A DNA stretch of 63,440 bases from Deltaproteobacteria bacterium. GTDB lineage: Bacteria > Desulfobacterota > Binatia > UTPRO1. The stretch is taken from positions 1 through 63,440 of the forward strand of contig JACQEO010000072.1 of NCBI GenBank assembly GCA_016200545.1, in the 5' to 3' direction. Position numbers and translations under genes: made by a program. The notes beneath the pieces were generated by a model. The model saw only the letters and a program-made list of their open reading frames with translations, ran no database searches and was not told the origin of the DNA. Numbering within the stretch: position 1 is the stretch's first letter; the number at the start of each line of letters is the position of its first letter. Shown here piece after piece: positions 47,201 to 55,214 of the stretch.

Positions 47201-47728
47201 ATGCCGAACGACGATTCGACGTGGAAGCGCTGTAGCACGTGCAAACGCCCGATCGCCTTTCGGGCGCCCTATTTCGCGTGCAACGTCTCGACCTGCAATC
47301 GTAAAGGGACCGACTTCGCCTTCTGCTCCGTCGCCTGTTGGGACGCGCACGTTCCCGTGCTGCGTCACCGCAACGCGTGGGCCGAGGAGAAGACGGCGCC
47401 GACGGCCGCGGAATGGGCACGCGAGCAGCAGCCCGAGTCGCCGCCCGCTGCCGTGCAGCCGCCAAAGCCCGCTCCGCGACCTCTCGATCCTCGAAGCGAG
47501 CCCCGACCCCGTGCCGGCGGTGATGCCGCGCGCGTCCCGCGTGACGTGCTGGTCGTCGTCTCGAAGCTCAAGCTCTACGTCCGGCTGACGTCGGGCCTGA
47601 GTACCTCGGACGATGTCATCGCACCGCTCTCGGACCGGCTGCGGCGCCTGTGCGACGACGCAGTCGAGCGGGCGCGCGCCGACGGCCGGAAGACGGTGAT
47701 GGCGCGAGACTTCCAGCCTCAGTCCTGA
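47201..47728 (+). CDS. Zinc finger plus bacterial histone-fold protein
   Basis: 175 residues. N-terminal zinc finger: CSTCKRPIAF, then CNVSTCNRKGTDFAFCSVACWDAHVPVLRHRNAW, a MYND/HIT-like Cys-His pattern. A Pro/Ala/Arg-rich linker (~65-118) follows. The C-terminal ~58 residues (VLVVVSKLKLYVR, LSTSDDVIAPLSDRLRRLCDDAVERARADGRKTVMARDF in parts) match the helix-loop-helix-loop-helix of histone-fold proteins; the RKTV-x-x-RDF ending is the histone-style C-terminal helix. Bacterial histones of this size bind or bend DNA. The zinc finger plus histone fold is an uncommon architecture. Alternative start TTG at 47195. Divergent from the paraoxonase-like gene. Confidence 0.78.
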   Translation: MPNDDSTWKRCSTCKRPIAFRAPYFACNVSTCNRKGTDFAFCSVACWDAHVPVLRHRNAWAEEKTAPTAAEWAREQQPESPPAAVQPPKPAPRPLDPRSEPRPRAGGDAARVPRDVLVVVSKLKLYVRLTSGLSTSDDVIAPLSDRLRRLCDDAVERARADGRKTVMARDFQPQS

Positions 47729-47815
47729 AGACCGGAGCGCACGACGGGCGCGCATCGCGAATAGGTTGCGGCGGGCGAGTTGACGCGTGTCGGCCGATTG
47801 GTGCATCCCTGGGCC

Positions 47816-48202
47816 ATGCCGATCGCGCTTGCAGCCCATCACATGTCGTTTCCCGTGCGGGACGTGGAGCGGTCGCGTGTGTTCTACGGGACCATCCTCG
47901 GGCTTGCGGAGAAGCCTCGACCGCCCCAGCTCGCCGCGATGTTCCCGGGCGCGTGGTATCAAGCCGGCGCGTGCGAGGTGCACCTGATCCAGTACCCCGA
48001 CACCATGGACGTCGGTACGCCGCCGCCGACCTTGAATCCGATGGCGCGGCACGCCGCGTTCACGATCGCCGACTACCAGACGACGCTGGCGTACCTGCAC
48101 ACGCACGGCATCGCCGCCCTCGAAACCAATCCCGACGTCGGCCAGATGTGGGTGCGCGACCCCGACGGGCACATCATCGAGCTCATCGTCGATCGGCGGT
48201 AG
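47816..48202 (+). CDS. VOC-family protein
   Basis: 128 residues. AAHHMSFPVRDVERSRVFYGTILGL begins the first VOC unit, ARHAAFTIADYQTTLAYLHTHGIAAL the second, and QMWVRDPDGHIIELIVDRR ends it. Likely metal ligands are His in AAHHMS, His in MARHAAF and Glu in HIIEL, the set used by glyoxalase I-like and fosfomycin-resistance-type enzymes. Its reaction cannot be told from sequence. It is followed 7 nt later by the alpha/beta hydrolase, so they form an operon. Confidence 0.85.
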   Translation: MPIALAAHHMSFPVRDVERSRVFYGTILGLAEKPRPPQLAAMFPGAWYQAGACEVHLIQYPDTMDVGTPPPTLNPMARHAAFTIADYQTTLAYLHTHGIAALETNPDVGQMWVRDPDGHIIELIVDRR

Positions 48203-48209
48203 CGTCCGC

Positions 48210-49079
48210 ATGTTCGACCAACCGGTGCAGTTCCAGGATGTCGGTGATGCCGAGATGGCGTTCCGGCGTGTGGGCGCAGGGCCGACGCTGGTGTTCGTCC
48301 ATGGCTGGCCGCTTTCGTCGACGACCTGGGTAAAGCTCGTGCCGCTTCTCGCGCCGTACTGCACCTGCGTGCTCATCGATCAAGCCGGCGCCGGTGAGAC
48401 GCGCGCCCGCGCGGGCACGGATTTCAATTTCCGTGGACAGGCGCGTCGGCTGAACGCCTTCTTGCAGGCGCAAAGCATCGAGCACGCTCACATCCTCGCC
48501 CAGGACACCGGAGCGACCGTCGCGCGGTATGCCGCACTTGCCGGCGGCGAGCGCATCGCGAGCCTCGTGCTCATCAACACGGAGATTCCGGGGCATCGCC
48601 CGCCCTTCATCGAGCTCTTCCAGAAGATGATGCGCATTCCGGGATCGGCGGCGCTGTTCCGTGTATTGCTGCGGTCGCCGACGTTCGTGGCGAGCTCGAT
48701 GGGGTTCGGCGGCTGCTTCACCGATCGATCGCGCCTCGACGCCGACTTTCACGCGCGCACGATCCAGCCGCTCCTCGACTCACCGCAACGCATGGCAGGG
48801 ATCGTGAGCTACTTGCTCGGGATCGACTGGGGTATGGTCGATGATCTCGCCGAAGGGCACGGTCGGATTCAGGCGCCGGTGCTGCTCGTGTGGGGAGAGG
48901 ACGATCCTACCTTCCCGATCGAGCGCGCCAGGTCGATGGTCGCGCAGTTCGCCGACTGCCGGGGTCTTCGGCCGGTGCCGAAGGCGTCGCTGCTCGCGCA
49001 CGAAGAGCAGCCGGCGCTCGTCGCCGAGCACGCGCTGGCATTCTTCCGGGAGATCGGTGCCCTCGGCGGATCCGACTGA
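48210..49079 (+). CDS. Alpha/beta hydrolase with Asp nucleophile (haloalkane dehalogenase / epoxide hydrolase-like)
   Basis: 289 residues. Oxyanion motif FVHGWPLSSTTW; the nucleophile elbow reads LAQDTGATVARYAA, so Asp replaces the Ser of esterases, as in haloalkane dehalogenases, fluoroacetate dehalogenases and epoxide hydrolases. Later LLVWGEDDPTFPIERA supplies an acidic residue and ASLLAHEEQP the catalytic His. There is an elbow-typical cap region between ~130 and 210. The D-T-G elbow (usually D-W-G) is a small deviation. Likely hydrolyses an epoxide, halide or ester. Confidence 0.85.
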   Translation: MFDQPVQFQDVGDAEMAFRRVGAGPTLVFVHGWPLSSTTWVKLVPLLAPYCTCVLIDQAGAGETRARAGTDFNFRGQARRLNAFLQAQSIEHAHILAQDTGATVARYAALAGGERIASLVLINTEIPGHRPPFIELFQKMMRIPGSAALFRVLLRSPTFVASSMGFGGCFTDRSRLDADFHARTIQPLLDSPQRMAGIVSYLLGIDWGMVDDLAEGHGRIQAPVLLVWGEDDPTFPIERARSMVAQFADCRGLRPVPKASLLAHEEQPALVAEHALAFFREIGALGGSD

Positions 49080-49127
49080 CCTATCCCGCGTATCTCATCT
49101 GCGTCGCCTTCGGTACCATGACGGTGC

Positions 49128-49340
49128 GTGCCCGAGTTCGATTCCGCATCTATTCTGCTCAGCGTCCTCTTCAGCGGGATCGGCTTCGTCGCTTTTCGCT
49201 ACGGACGGAAGATGCAGCAGACGCCTCCCGTCGTGCTCGGCATGGCGCTCATGGTCTACCCACTCTTGGTGTCGAATCCCGGTTGGATGGCGTTCGTCGG
49301 CATCTTCCTGACGAGCGGCCTATGGCTGTGGCGCGAGTGA
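49128..49340 (+). CDS. Small two-helix membrane protein, 70 aa
   Basis: GTG at 49128 opens a frame with two clear hydrophobic helices: ASILLSVLFSGIGFVAFRYG and the segment VVLGMALMVYPLLVSNPGWMAFVGIFLTSGLWLW split by a Pro/Asn turn, with a short basic loop (RKMQQ). Proteins of this size and pattern are common as uncharacterised inner-membrane proteins. Function unknown. Confidence 0.7.
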   Translation: MPEFDSASILLSVLFSGIGFVAFRYGRKMQQTPPVVLGMALMVYPLLVSNPGWMAFVGIFLTSGLWLWRE

Positions 49341-49488
49341 GCCGCCATCGAGTGGGAGTCTCGGTGTCGTCGTCGCGCCGGAGCTGCACGGTCGTAGCGG
49401 CGCTCGCTGCGAACAGTCCGTGTTCATCGAGTGTGGTAGAGACTGACCGGACCGTCGTCGCGGCCTTCGCTGTCGACAGGTGGATGAG

Positions 49489-50250
49489 ATGACCGTCGAG
49501 CTCTACGCATACACGTGCGGCTTCCTGACGATCCCGCAGGCGTTCCTGCTCGAGCACACCACCGGGCGGATCACGGTGCCGATTCCCGCGTATCTCATCG
49601 TCCACCCCAAGGGCCGGGTGCTGTTCGACAGCGGCCTCAATCTGCGGACGCAGATCGACCCCGAAGCGTACATCGGCGCCGAAAGCCTGAGGTACACCAC
49701 GTTTCATTTCCGTGCGGGAGAGGAGATCTCGGCTCGCCTGCAGGCGATCGCGGTCGCGCCGGAAGACGTGACCCACGTCGTCAACTCGCATCTCCACTAC
49801 GACCACGCGGGTGGAAACGCGCAGGCTCCAAACGCCGAGGTCATCGTACAGCAGCGCGAATGGGAGCACGCGATGGCGTTGCCCGACGATGACGTCGCAT
49901 ATCGCAAGACGGACTTCGATACTGGGCAGCGCGTGCGTCGGGTCTGCGGCGAGCACGACCTCTTCGGCGACGGAACGGTGACCTGTCTGCCGACGTACGG
50001 CCACACCCCGGGCCACCAGTCGCTGCGCGTGCAGACGGGTCGAGGCGAGTTCATCCTCTGCGGCGATGCCTGCTATTTGCGGCGCTCACTCGAGACGCTG
50101 CATCTACCGGGTGTGCGTGCCGACCGCGAGGCCACGCTGTCGGTCCTCGAGCGATTTCGTACGATGCAGGAGCGCGGCGCGCGGATCATGTTCGGCCACG
50201 ATCCCGAGTTCTGGAAGACCGTACCGCAGGGTCCGCGCCGGCTCGGCTGA
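49489..50250 (+). CDS. Metallo-beta-lactamase-fold hydrolase, N-acyl homoserine lactonase-like
   Basis: 253 residues from ATG at 49489 (a GTG 9 nt earlier is also possible). The metal site is complete: SHLHYDHAGGN (HxHxDH), TYGHTPGHQSLRV, ILCGDACY and MFGHDPEFW. The N-terminus PIPAYLIVHPKGRVLFDSGLNL and the overall length fit AttM/AiiA-type lactonases, which quench quorum-sensing signals, although many relatives open other lactones. It lies in a run of genes with another lactonase-like (paraoxonase) gene, which makes a lactone substrate plausible. Confidence 0.88.
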   Translation: MTVELYAYTCGFLTIPQAFLLEHTTGRITVPIPAYLIVHPKGRVLFDSGLNLRTQIDPEAYIGAESLRYTTFHFRAGEEISARLQAIAVAPEDVTHVVNSHLHYDHAGGNAQAPNAEVIVQQREWEHAMALPDDDVAYRKTDFDTGQRVRRVCGEHDLFGDGTVTCLPTYGHTPGHQSLRVQTGRGEFILCGDACYLRRSLETLHLPGVRADREATLSVLERFRTMQERGARIMFGHDPEFWKTVPQGPRRLG

Positions 50251-50285
50251 CGACCCCGTCGAGCGAAGCAAAGGAGGAAGGAACG

Positions 50286-51122
50286 ATGTCGGATACGGCA
50301 CGCTACGTGCGACCACCGAGCGCCGAGTCCAGAGGTGAGGCACCGGGCCGAAGCCGCTTGTCCGGCCGGAGGATCCTGGTCGTCGGCGGCGGCCAGCGCA
50401 CGTTCAATCCCGCCACCGATCCCGTCGGCAACGGACGTGCGATGTCGATCCTGTTCGCGCGCGAAGGCGCGCGCCTCGCCGTCGCCGACAAGAACGCGGC
50501 GAGCGCGGCCGAGACCGTCGAGCTGATTCGGAATGCGGGTGGGCAAGCGCTCGCGATCGCGGCTGACGTCGCCCGCGAGGCGGATATCGTCCGCATGGTT
50601 GCCGAAGCGCACGCAGGGCTGCACGGACTCGACGGTTTGGTGCTGAACGTCGGGATCGGGGTCGGGGAGCTCGGGCTTGCCAACGTCTCGCAGACGGATT
50701 GGGACGCGACGCTCGCGGTCAACCTACGTGCCCCGGTGTTGTGCTGCCGTGAGGCGCTCCCCAAGTTGGCCGACGGCTCGTCGATCGTATTCATCTCGTC
50801 GATCGCCGGCTTGCGCTCGGGCTCGCAGCTGCCGGCCTATGACGCCTCGAAGGCGGCTCTCACCGGGCTCATGCGGCACGTCGCCCTCGAAGGAAGCCGC
50901 CGCGGCATCCGCGCCAACGTCGTCTGTCCCGGATTGGTCGACACTCCGCTCGGGCGAACGGCGAGCGCCGGACGGCCGTCGCGTGCCAGGGCGCCGATCC
51001 CATTCGGAAGACAGGCGACGGGTTGGGAGATCGCGTACGCCGTGCTCTTCTTCATCTCGGACGAAAGCGTGTACGTGACCGGCCAGACGCTGGCGGTCGA
51101 CAGCGGGCTCACAGGTCTGTGA
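50286..51122 (+). CDS. Short-chain dehydrogenase/reductase (SDR)
   Basis: 278 residues, with AAAGGAGGAAGG before the ATG. NAD(P) site: RILVVGGGQ followed by a seven-residue insertion (RTFNPATDP) and VGNGRAMSILFAREGARLAVAD; NVGIGVGELGL is the NNAG-like motif. The catalytic set Ser (VFISSIAGL), Tyr-x-x-x-Lys (YDASKAAL) is intact, and the ending SDESVYVTGQTLAVDSGL is classic. The split glycine motif marks an unusual SDR subgroup. It is 35 nt after the lactonase-like gene and is probably in its operon. Confidence 0.88.
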   Translation: MSDTARYVRPPSAESRGEAPGRSRLSGRRILVVGGGQRTFNPATDPVGNGRAMSILFAREGARLAVADKNAASAAETVELIRNAGGQALAIAADVAREADIVRMVAEAHAGLHGLDGLVLNVGIGVGELGLANVSQTDWDATLAVNLRAPVLCCREALPKLADGSSIVFISSIAGLRSGSQLPAYDASKAALTGLMRHVALEGSRRGIRANVVCPGLVDTPLGRTASAGRPSRARAPIPFGRQATGWEIAYAVLFFISDESVYVTGQTLAVDSGLTGL

Positions 51123-51196
51123 CGCTGCGGACTCGGGCTTTCTCTCGTCGCGTCTCGACTTGACCGTCGTCCGCGGGCGGCAGTAGCGTCGCCTCC

Positions 51197-53392
51197 GTGG
51201 CCCAGAGGCTCTCTTCACGTGCTCACCGAGAGTCCCTGCCGTCGGCGGTCAATCTCGCAGTCTTCCGCCAGATGGCGGACATGTCGAACGAGGGATTCTA
51301 CCTGCTCGACCGTCGCGGTCGCTTTCTCTACGTCAACGCCAAGGGTCATGCGCAGATGGGCGGCTACACGATGGAGGAGCTGCTCAGTCTGACGGTGTCC
51401 GACATCTGCCCGGACGTTCTGCCGGAGCGCTTCGCGGAGAATGTCGCGGCGCTCGCGGATGGGCCGCTGCCGCTCGTCGAAGCGTGGACACGACGCAAGG
51501 ACGGAACGATGTTCCTCGTCGAGGTGAGCATGGCCCGCCTCGAGTTCGCGGGCGACGTGTATCTCTTCGGTGTGGCGTGCGACATCACGGAGCGTAAGGC
51601 GGCCGAGACGGTTCGTAAGAGCCTCGCGGCGCAGCTGCTGCACACCATCGAGCGCGAGCGCCAGCGCGTCGCCCGCGAGCTCCACGACGACGTCGGACAG
51701 GCGCTCGCGACGATCGGTGTCCTCCTCGACGCGATCGAGATCAGCCCGGCCACGGTGCCGGAATCGGTCAGGCCGGCACTGACTGCGACGCGTGCGACGA
51801 TCGCCGAGATCGCGGAGTCGCTCGCGCGAATCGTGCGCGAGTACCACCCAGTCGAGCTCCTCGGCCTCGGTCTCGAGGATACGCTGCGCGCCCACGCGCC
51901 CCAGTTCGCCGATCGGCACAAGCTCGCGCTTCGGCTCACGACCGAGCCGGTCGAGGGCCTGCTCACGCCCGAGCAGGAGTTGCACGTGTACCGCATCGTG
52001 CAGGAGGCGCTGGCGAATGCTGCGCGGCACGCGCGCGCGAAGTCTCTGCAGGTCGCGTTGACCCGGGCGCCGGACCGTCTCGTCGTGCGGGTCCGCGACG
52101 ACGGGATTGGCTTCACTCCCGACGCACCCACCTGCGGCATCGGTCTCGTCACCATGCGGGAGCGCGCGATGCTCATGCGCGGCGAGCTCACGATCGAGAG
52201 TGCGCCCGGCAGGGGGACCGCTGTTCAGCTCGTGCTACCCCTCGCGGCGGAGCAGGCGGCCACCGAACCATCGCGCGCGGCGACGCCGACTCACGGGCCG
52301 GCCGAGGCTCGCGCGAGCACACAAGGAGCGCTCCGATCCGACGAGCCGGCGGCCACCAGGCCTCTACCCGCGGCCCTGGACCTCGAGGTGTTTCGCCGCA
52401 TGGCCGACATGTCGAGCGAGGCGTTCATGCTCGCCGATCGTGACGGTCGCTTCATCTACGTGAACGACTGCGCCTGCACGCTCTCCGGTTTCGACCGTGG
52501 GGAGCTGCTCACGATGAGCGTCTCCGACATCAACCCCGACTTTCCCCCACCGGAGTGGCGGGAATGGGTGGTGACCGCGCGGGGTGCGGCGCCGCCGTTC
52601 GAGACGCGGCATTGGTGCAAGGACGGCACGCTCATTCCGGTGGAGATCAGCGCGGCCCGCATCGAGAGGCCCGACGAGCCGTATTTCTTCGGCGTGGTAC
52701 GCGACATCAGTGAGCGCAAGGAGGCGGAGGCCGCGCAGAACGGTTTCACCCGCCGCTTGCTGCACACGCTCGAGGCGGAGCGGCAGCGCGTCGCTCGAGA
52801 GTTGCACGATGAGGTGGGACAGGCGATCGCCGCCGTCGGCGTCCTGCTGCACACGCTGGAGAATACACTGGGCTCGATTCCACAGGACCTGCAGCAGGAG
52901 CTTGCGGCTACGTATGCGACGATCCGGCAGATCACCGAGTCGGTGGCACGCATCGTTCGGGACTATCACCCGGCCGATCTCCTCGCTCTCGGCCTCGAGG
53001 AGACGCTCCGTACGCACGCTCGCCAGTTCGCGCAGCGTCACAAGCTGACGCTCCGCCTCGCGACGGTCTCGGCCGAGGGGTTACTCTCGGACGAGCACGC
53101 CCTGCACGTCTACCGCATCGTGCAGGAGGCGCTCGCGAACGTCGCCCGCCACGCCTGCGCGCGTCACGTGAGCGTGCGCTTGGTGCGACAGAGACGACGC
53201 TTGGTGGCGACGGTTCGCGACGACGGCGCGGGGTTCGATGCGGCGTGTACGCGCGCCGGCCGCCTGGGCTTGGTGACGATGCGCGAGCGAGCGGCGCTGA
53301 TGGATGCCGCGTTGCAGGTGCGCTCCACTCCCGGACGCGGAACCGAGGTGCGGCTGACCGTCGCAGTCGGTGCGCCCGGTATCGGCCGCTGA
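51197..53392 (+). CDS. Sensor histidine kinase with two complete PAS-DHp-ATPase modules in tandem
   Basis: 731 residues from GTG at 51197. Module 1 (~15-350): PAS (DMSNEGFYLLDRRGRFLYVN ... DITERKAAE), HisKA_3-type helix with phospho-His in RVARELHDDVGQALATIG (His ~163), and ATPase with DDGIGF and GIGLVTMRERAMLM. After an Ala/Pro/Thr linker (~351-390) module 2 repeats the order: PAS (DMSSEAFMLADRDGRFIYVN ... DISERKEAE), RVARELHDEVGQAIAAVG (His ~537), and DDGAGF with LGLVTMRERAALM. NarL-type kinases normally have one such set. No membrane segment is seen, so it is cytoplasmic. No receiver or NarL-like regulator is encoded beside it. Confidence 0.9.
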   Translation: MAQRLSSRAHRESLPSAVNLAVFRQMADMSNEGFYLLDRRGRFLYVNAKGHAQMGGYTMEELLSLTVSDICPDVLPERFAENVAALADGPLPLVEAWTRRKDGTMFLVEVSMARLEFAGDVYLFGVACDITERKAAETVRKSLAAQLLHTIERERQRVARELHDDVGQALATIGVLLDAIEISPATVPESVRPALTATRATIAEIAESLARIVREYHPVELLGLGLEDTLRAHAPQFADRHKLALRLTTEPVEGLLTPEQELHVYRIVQEALANAARHARAKSLQVALTRAPDRLVVRVRDDGIGFTPDAPTCGIGLVTMRERAMLMRGELTIESAPGRGTAVQLVLPLAAEQAATEPSRAATPTHGPAEARASTQGALRSDEPAATRPLPAALDLEVFRRMADMSSEAFMLADRDGRFIYVNDCACTLSGFDRGELLTMSVSDINPDFPPPEWREWVVTARGAAPPFETRHWCKDGTLIPVEISAARIERPDEPYFFGVVRDISERKEAEAAQNGFTRRLLHTLEAERQRVARELHDEVGQAIAAVGVLLHTLENTLGSIPQDLQQELAATYATIRQITESVARIVRDYHPADLLALGLEETLRTHARQFAQRHKLTLRLATVSAEGLLSDEHALHVYRIVQEALANVARHACARHVSVRLVRQRRRLVATVRDDGAGFDAACTRAGRLGLVTMRERAALMDAALQVRSTPGRGTEVRLTVAVGAPGIGR

Positions 53393-53436
53393 ATCGCTAC
53401 GGATCGACCGCTAGTAGTCAGGTAGTCGTGCGGGTC

Positions 53437-53452
53437 CGGTGCTTTTGCACCG
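53437..53452. terminator. Short hairpin between convergent genes
   Basis: CGGTGC and GCACCG form a 6-bp stem with a TTTT loop, between the kinase (ends 53392) and the convergent propeller gene (ends 53462). There is no clear T run after either arm, so it is at most a weak or Rho-assisted terminator. Confidence 0.35.
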
Positions 53453-53461
53453 AACGCGTGA

Positions 53462-54652
53462 TCAGGGGAGGACCGTCGGTCCGAGCTTGAAGAGGTTCAC
53501 GGCAAAGAGATTGACACTCGTGTTGCCGTTGCGGAGCAGATCGGTGTCGGCGAGGAACGTGACGAAATAGATGGAGCTGTACGAAGGATCGCTGATCGTT
53601 CCGGGCGCGTTGGTGATCTGACTCAGCGTGCCCGCACGGATGTCGTGGCGGAACACCTGGGTCCCGGTGCTGCCGGTGCCGAGGAGATCGCCGGTCGAGA
53701 CAAAAATGAGAGTGCGGCCGGAGGCCGAATCGAATGATGGCCGTGTACTCTGTGCGCCGGAAGAGGAGGTTAATGGCTGCGCTGTGCCGTTCGCCCGCCG
53801 GTAGAGCATGATTTGCGTGCCGCCACTGCCGTCGTCGGACTCGAACGCGACCAGGCGCCCGTTGCGCGGTAGCGTGGGGTTGCGGCTTGGTCCGGCGCCG
53901 GAGCTCAGACGCGTAAGCGTGCCAACCGTGGCGTCGAAGAGATAAACTTGGGTACCCGTCGCTTCCGTGTTCAGGAGATCCGCGTCGGACTCGAAAGCGA
54001 TTGCCTTCCCGCCTTTGGACGCGACTGCGTTGCGGCTCGTACCGACTTTGTTGGTCACACGGATGAGGCCCAGGTTCCCGTTCGCCAAGCAGGGGTAGGG
54101 ACAGGATGGGTCGGCGAGATCGAGATCGGCGCGGTACACCTGCGTGCCCGAGAGGCCGCTTCCGAGCAGATCGGCGTCGGACTCGAAGACCACGAATTGG
54201 CCGCTGTGATCCACCTTGGGGTTGAGGCTGTCGGCGTCGCCCTGGGTCACGGCGTGCGTCGTGCCACTGAAACGATCGACCGTGTAGATCTGGCGTGGGC
54301 CCACGCCGCCGGGGCGCGTGTCGTAGACGATAGTCTGATCGCGGGAGCCGGAGGTGCCGCGCTGGCTATCGCCGTCGCCGGTCGTCAATTGGTGGAGGGC
54401 CGGCAGGCCCGTACGGTCGTGTTCCTGGAGATCGTAGAGAAAGATCTGGCGGGTCGTGTTGTCATTCCCGATCAGGTCGGCATCGCTATCGAAGATGACG
54501 TTGTAACGAGCGCCCGTCCAGCTCTGATGCATGATGGCGCCGGCGCTGTGCGACGTAATTTGCACCACCAGCGGCGTCTTGCGATGCCACGCTGTCGCAT
54601 GCACCGGAACCAGCAGGATGATCGCGAGCAAACAAACGACGATACGAGTCAT
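53462..54652 (-). CDS. Secreted TolB-like beta-propeller protein
   Basis: 396 residues from ATG at 54652, with a signal peptide (TRIVVCLLAIILLVPVHATA). It is made of repeated blades with the pattern FxSDADLxGxxxTGTQVYxxD, seen at least five times (for example FESDADLLGSGLSGTQVYR, FESDADLLNTEATGTQVYL and VSTGDLLGTGSTGTQVFR). Such propellers occur in TolB and in many secreted proteins of unknown binding role. It is likely periplasmic or extracellular; no partner TolA/Pal genes are present here. Alternative GTG start at 54664. Confidence 0.8.
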   Translation of the reverse strand: MTRIVVCLLAIILLVPVHATAWHRKTPLVVQITSHSAGAIMHQSWTGARYNVIFDSDADLIGNDNTTRQIFLYDLQEHDRTGLPALHQLTTGDGDSQRGTSGSRDQTIVYDTRPGGVGPRQIYTVDRFSGTTHAVTQGDADSLNPKVDHSGQFVVFESDADLLGSGLSGTQVYRADLDLADPSCPYPCLANGNLGLIRVTNKVGTSRNAVASKGGKAIAFESDADLLNTEATGTQVYLFDATVGTLTRLSSGAGPSRNPTLPRNGRLVAFESDDGSGGTQIMLYRRANGTAQPLTSSSGAQSTRPSFDSASGRTLIFVSTGDLLGTGSTGTQVFRHDIRAGTLSQITNAPGTISDPSYSSIYFVTFLADTDLLRNGNTSVNLFAVNLFKLGPTVLP

Positions 54653-54797
54653 CGGAGACGGCACCTCGGGACAGCGCGAAGGCCGGATAGTACGTCAAAG
54701 CCGCCGTCCGAGGCAACCCCTACCGACGGATCGTCGGGTACGGGTAGTGGTGCCGGCGTCTCGGCCACGCCTGCGACCGATGCCAGGGCGAGCTCCG

Positions 54798-55214
54798 CTA
54801 TAAGCAGTACAACATCAGGTAGACGATGACGCCGGTGACCGAGACGTAGAGCCAGAGGGGAAGCGTGATTTTCGCGATGCGTGCGTGGCGGTGATAGCGG
54901 CCGCGCCACGCGTGGTTGAGCGTCCAGAGCGCGAGCGGGACGATCGCGGCCGCGAGCATCACGTGGGGAACGAGGATCACGAAGTACACGGTCCGCAGCC
55001 ACCCGGGGTGCCCGAACGGCACCGAGCCGACGGCCACGTGGTACCGCACGTACGAGAGCAAGAAGAGCATGCTGGCGGCAAACGCCGCCAGCATGCAGCG
55101 TCGGTGCGCGTGGACGTCGCGCCGGCGGATCGCCGCGTAGCCGAGAACGAGGAGGACCGCGCTGGTGGTGTTGAGGAACGCGTTCAGCGACGGCAGTGCG
55201 CGGATCGGGATCAC
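54798..55214 (-). CDS. DUF420 membrane protein of the oxidase operon
   Basis: 138 residues from a GTG that overlaps the stop of the SCO1 gene by 4 nt. Four membrane helices are visible, with the DUF420 features LNAFLNTTSAVLLVLGY, RRRDVHAHRRCMLAAF, YVRYHVAVGSVPF and GRYHRHARIAKITLPLWLYVSVTGVIVYLML. DUF420 proteins (for example YozB) are commonly found next to cytochrome oxidase genes and contain conserved His; they may help haem or copper handling, but this is not proven. Last gene of the operon. Confidence 0.85.
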   Translation of the reverse strand: MIPIRALPSLNAFLNTTSAVLLVLGYAAIRRRDVHAHRRCMLAAFAASMLFLLSYVRYHVAVGSVPFGHPGWLRTVYFVILVPHVMLAAAIVPLALWTLNHAWRGRYHRHARIAKITLPLWLYVSVTGVIVYLMLYCL

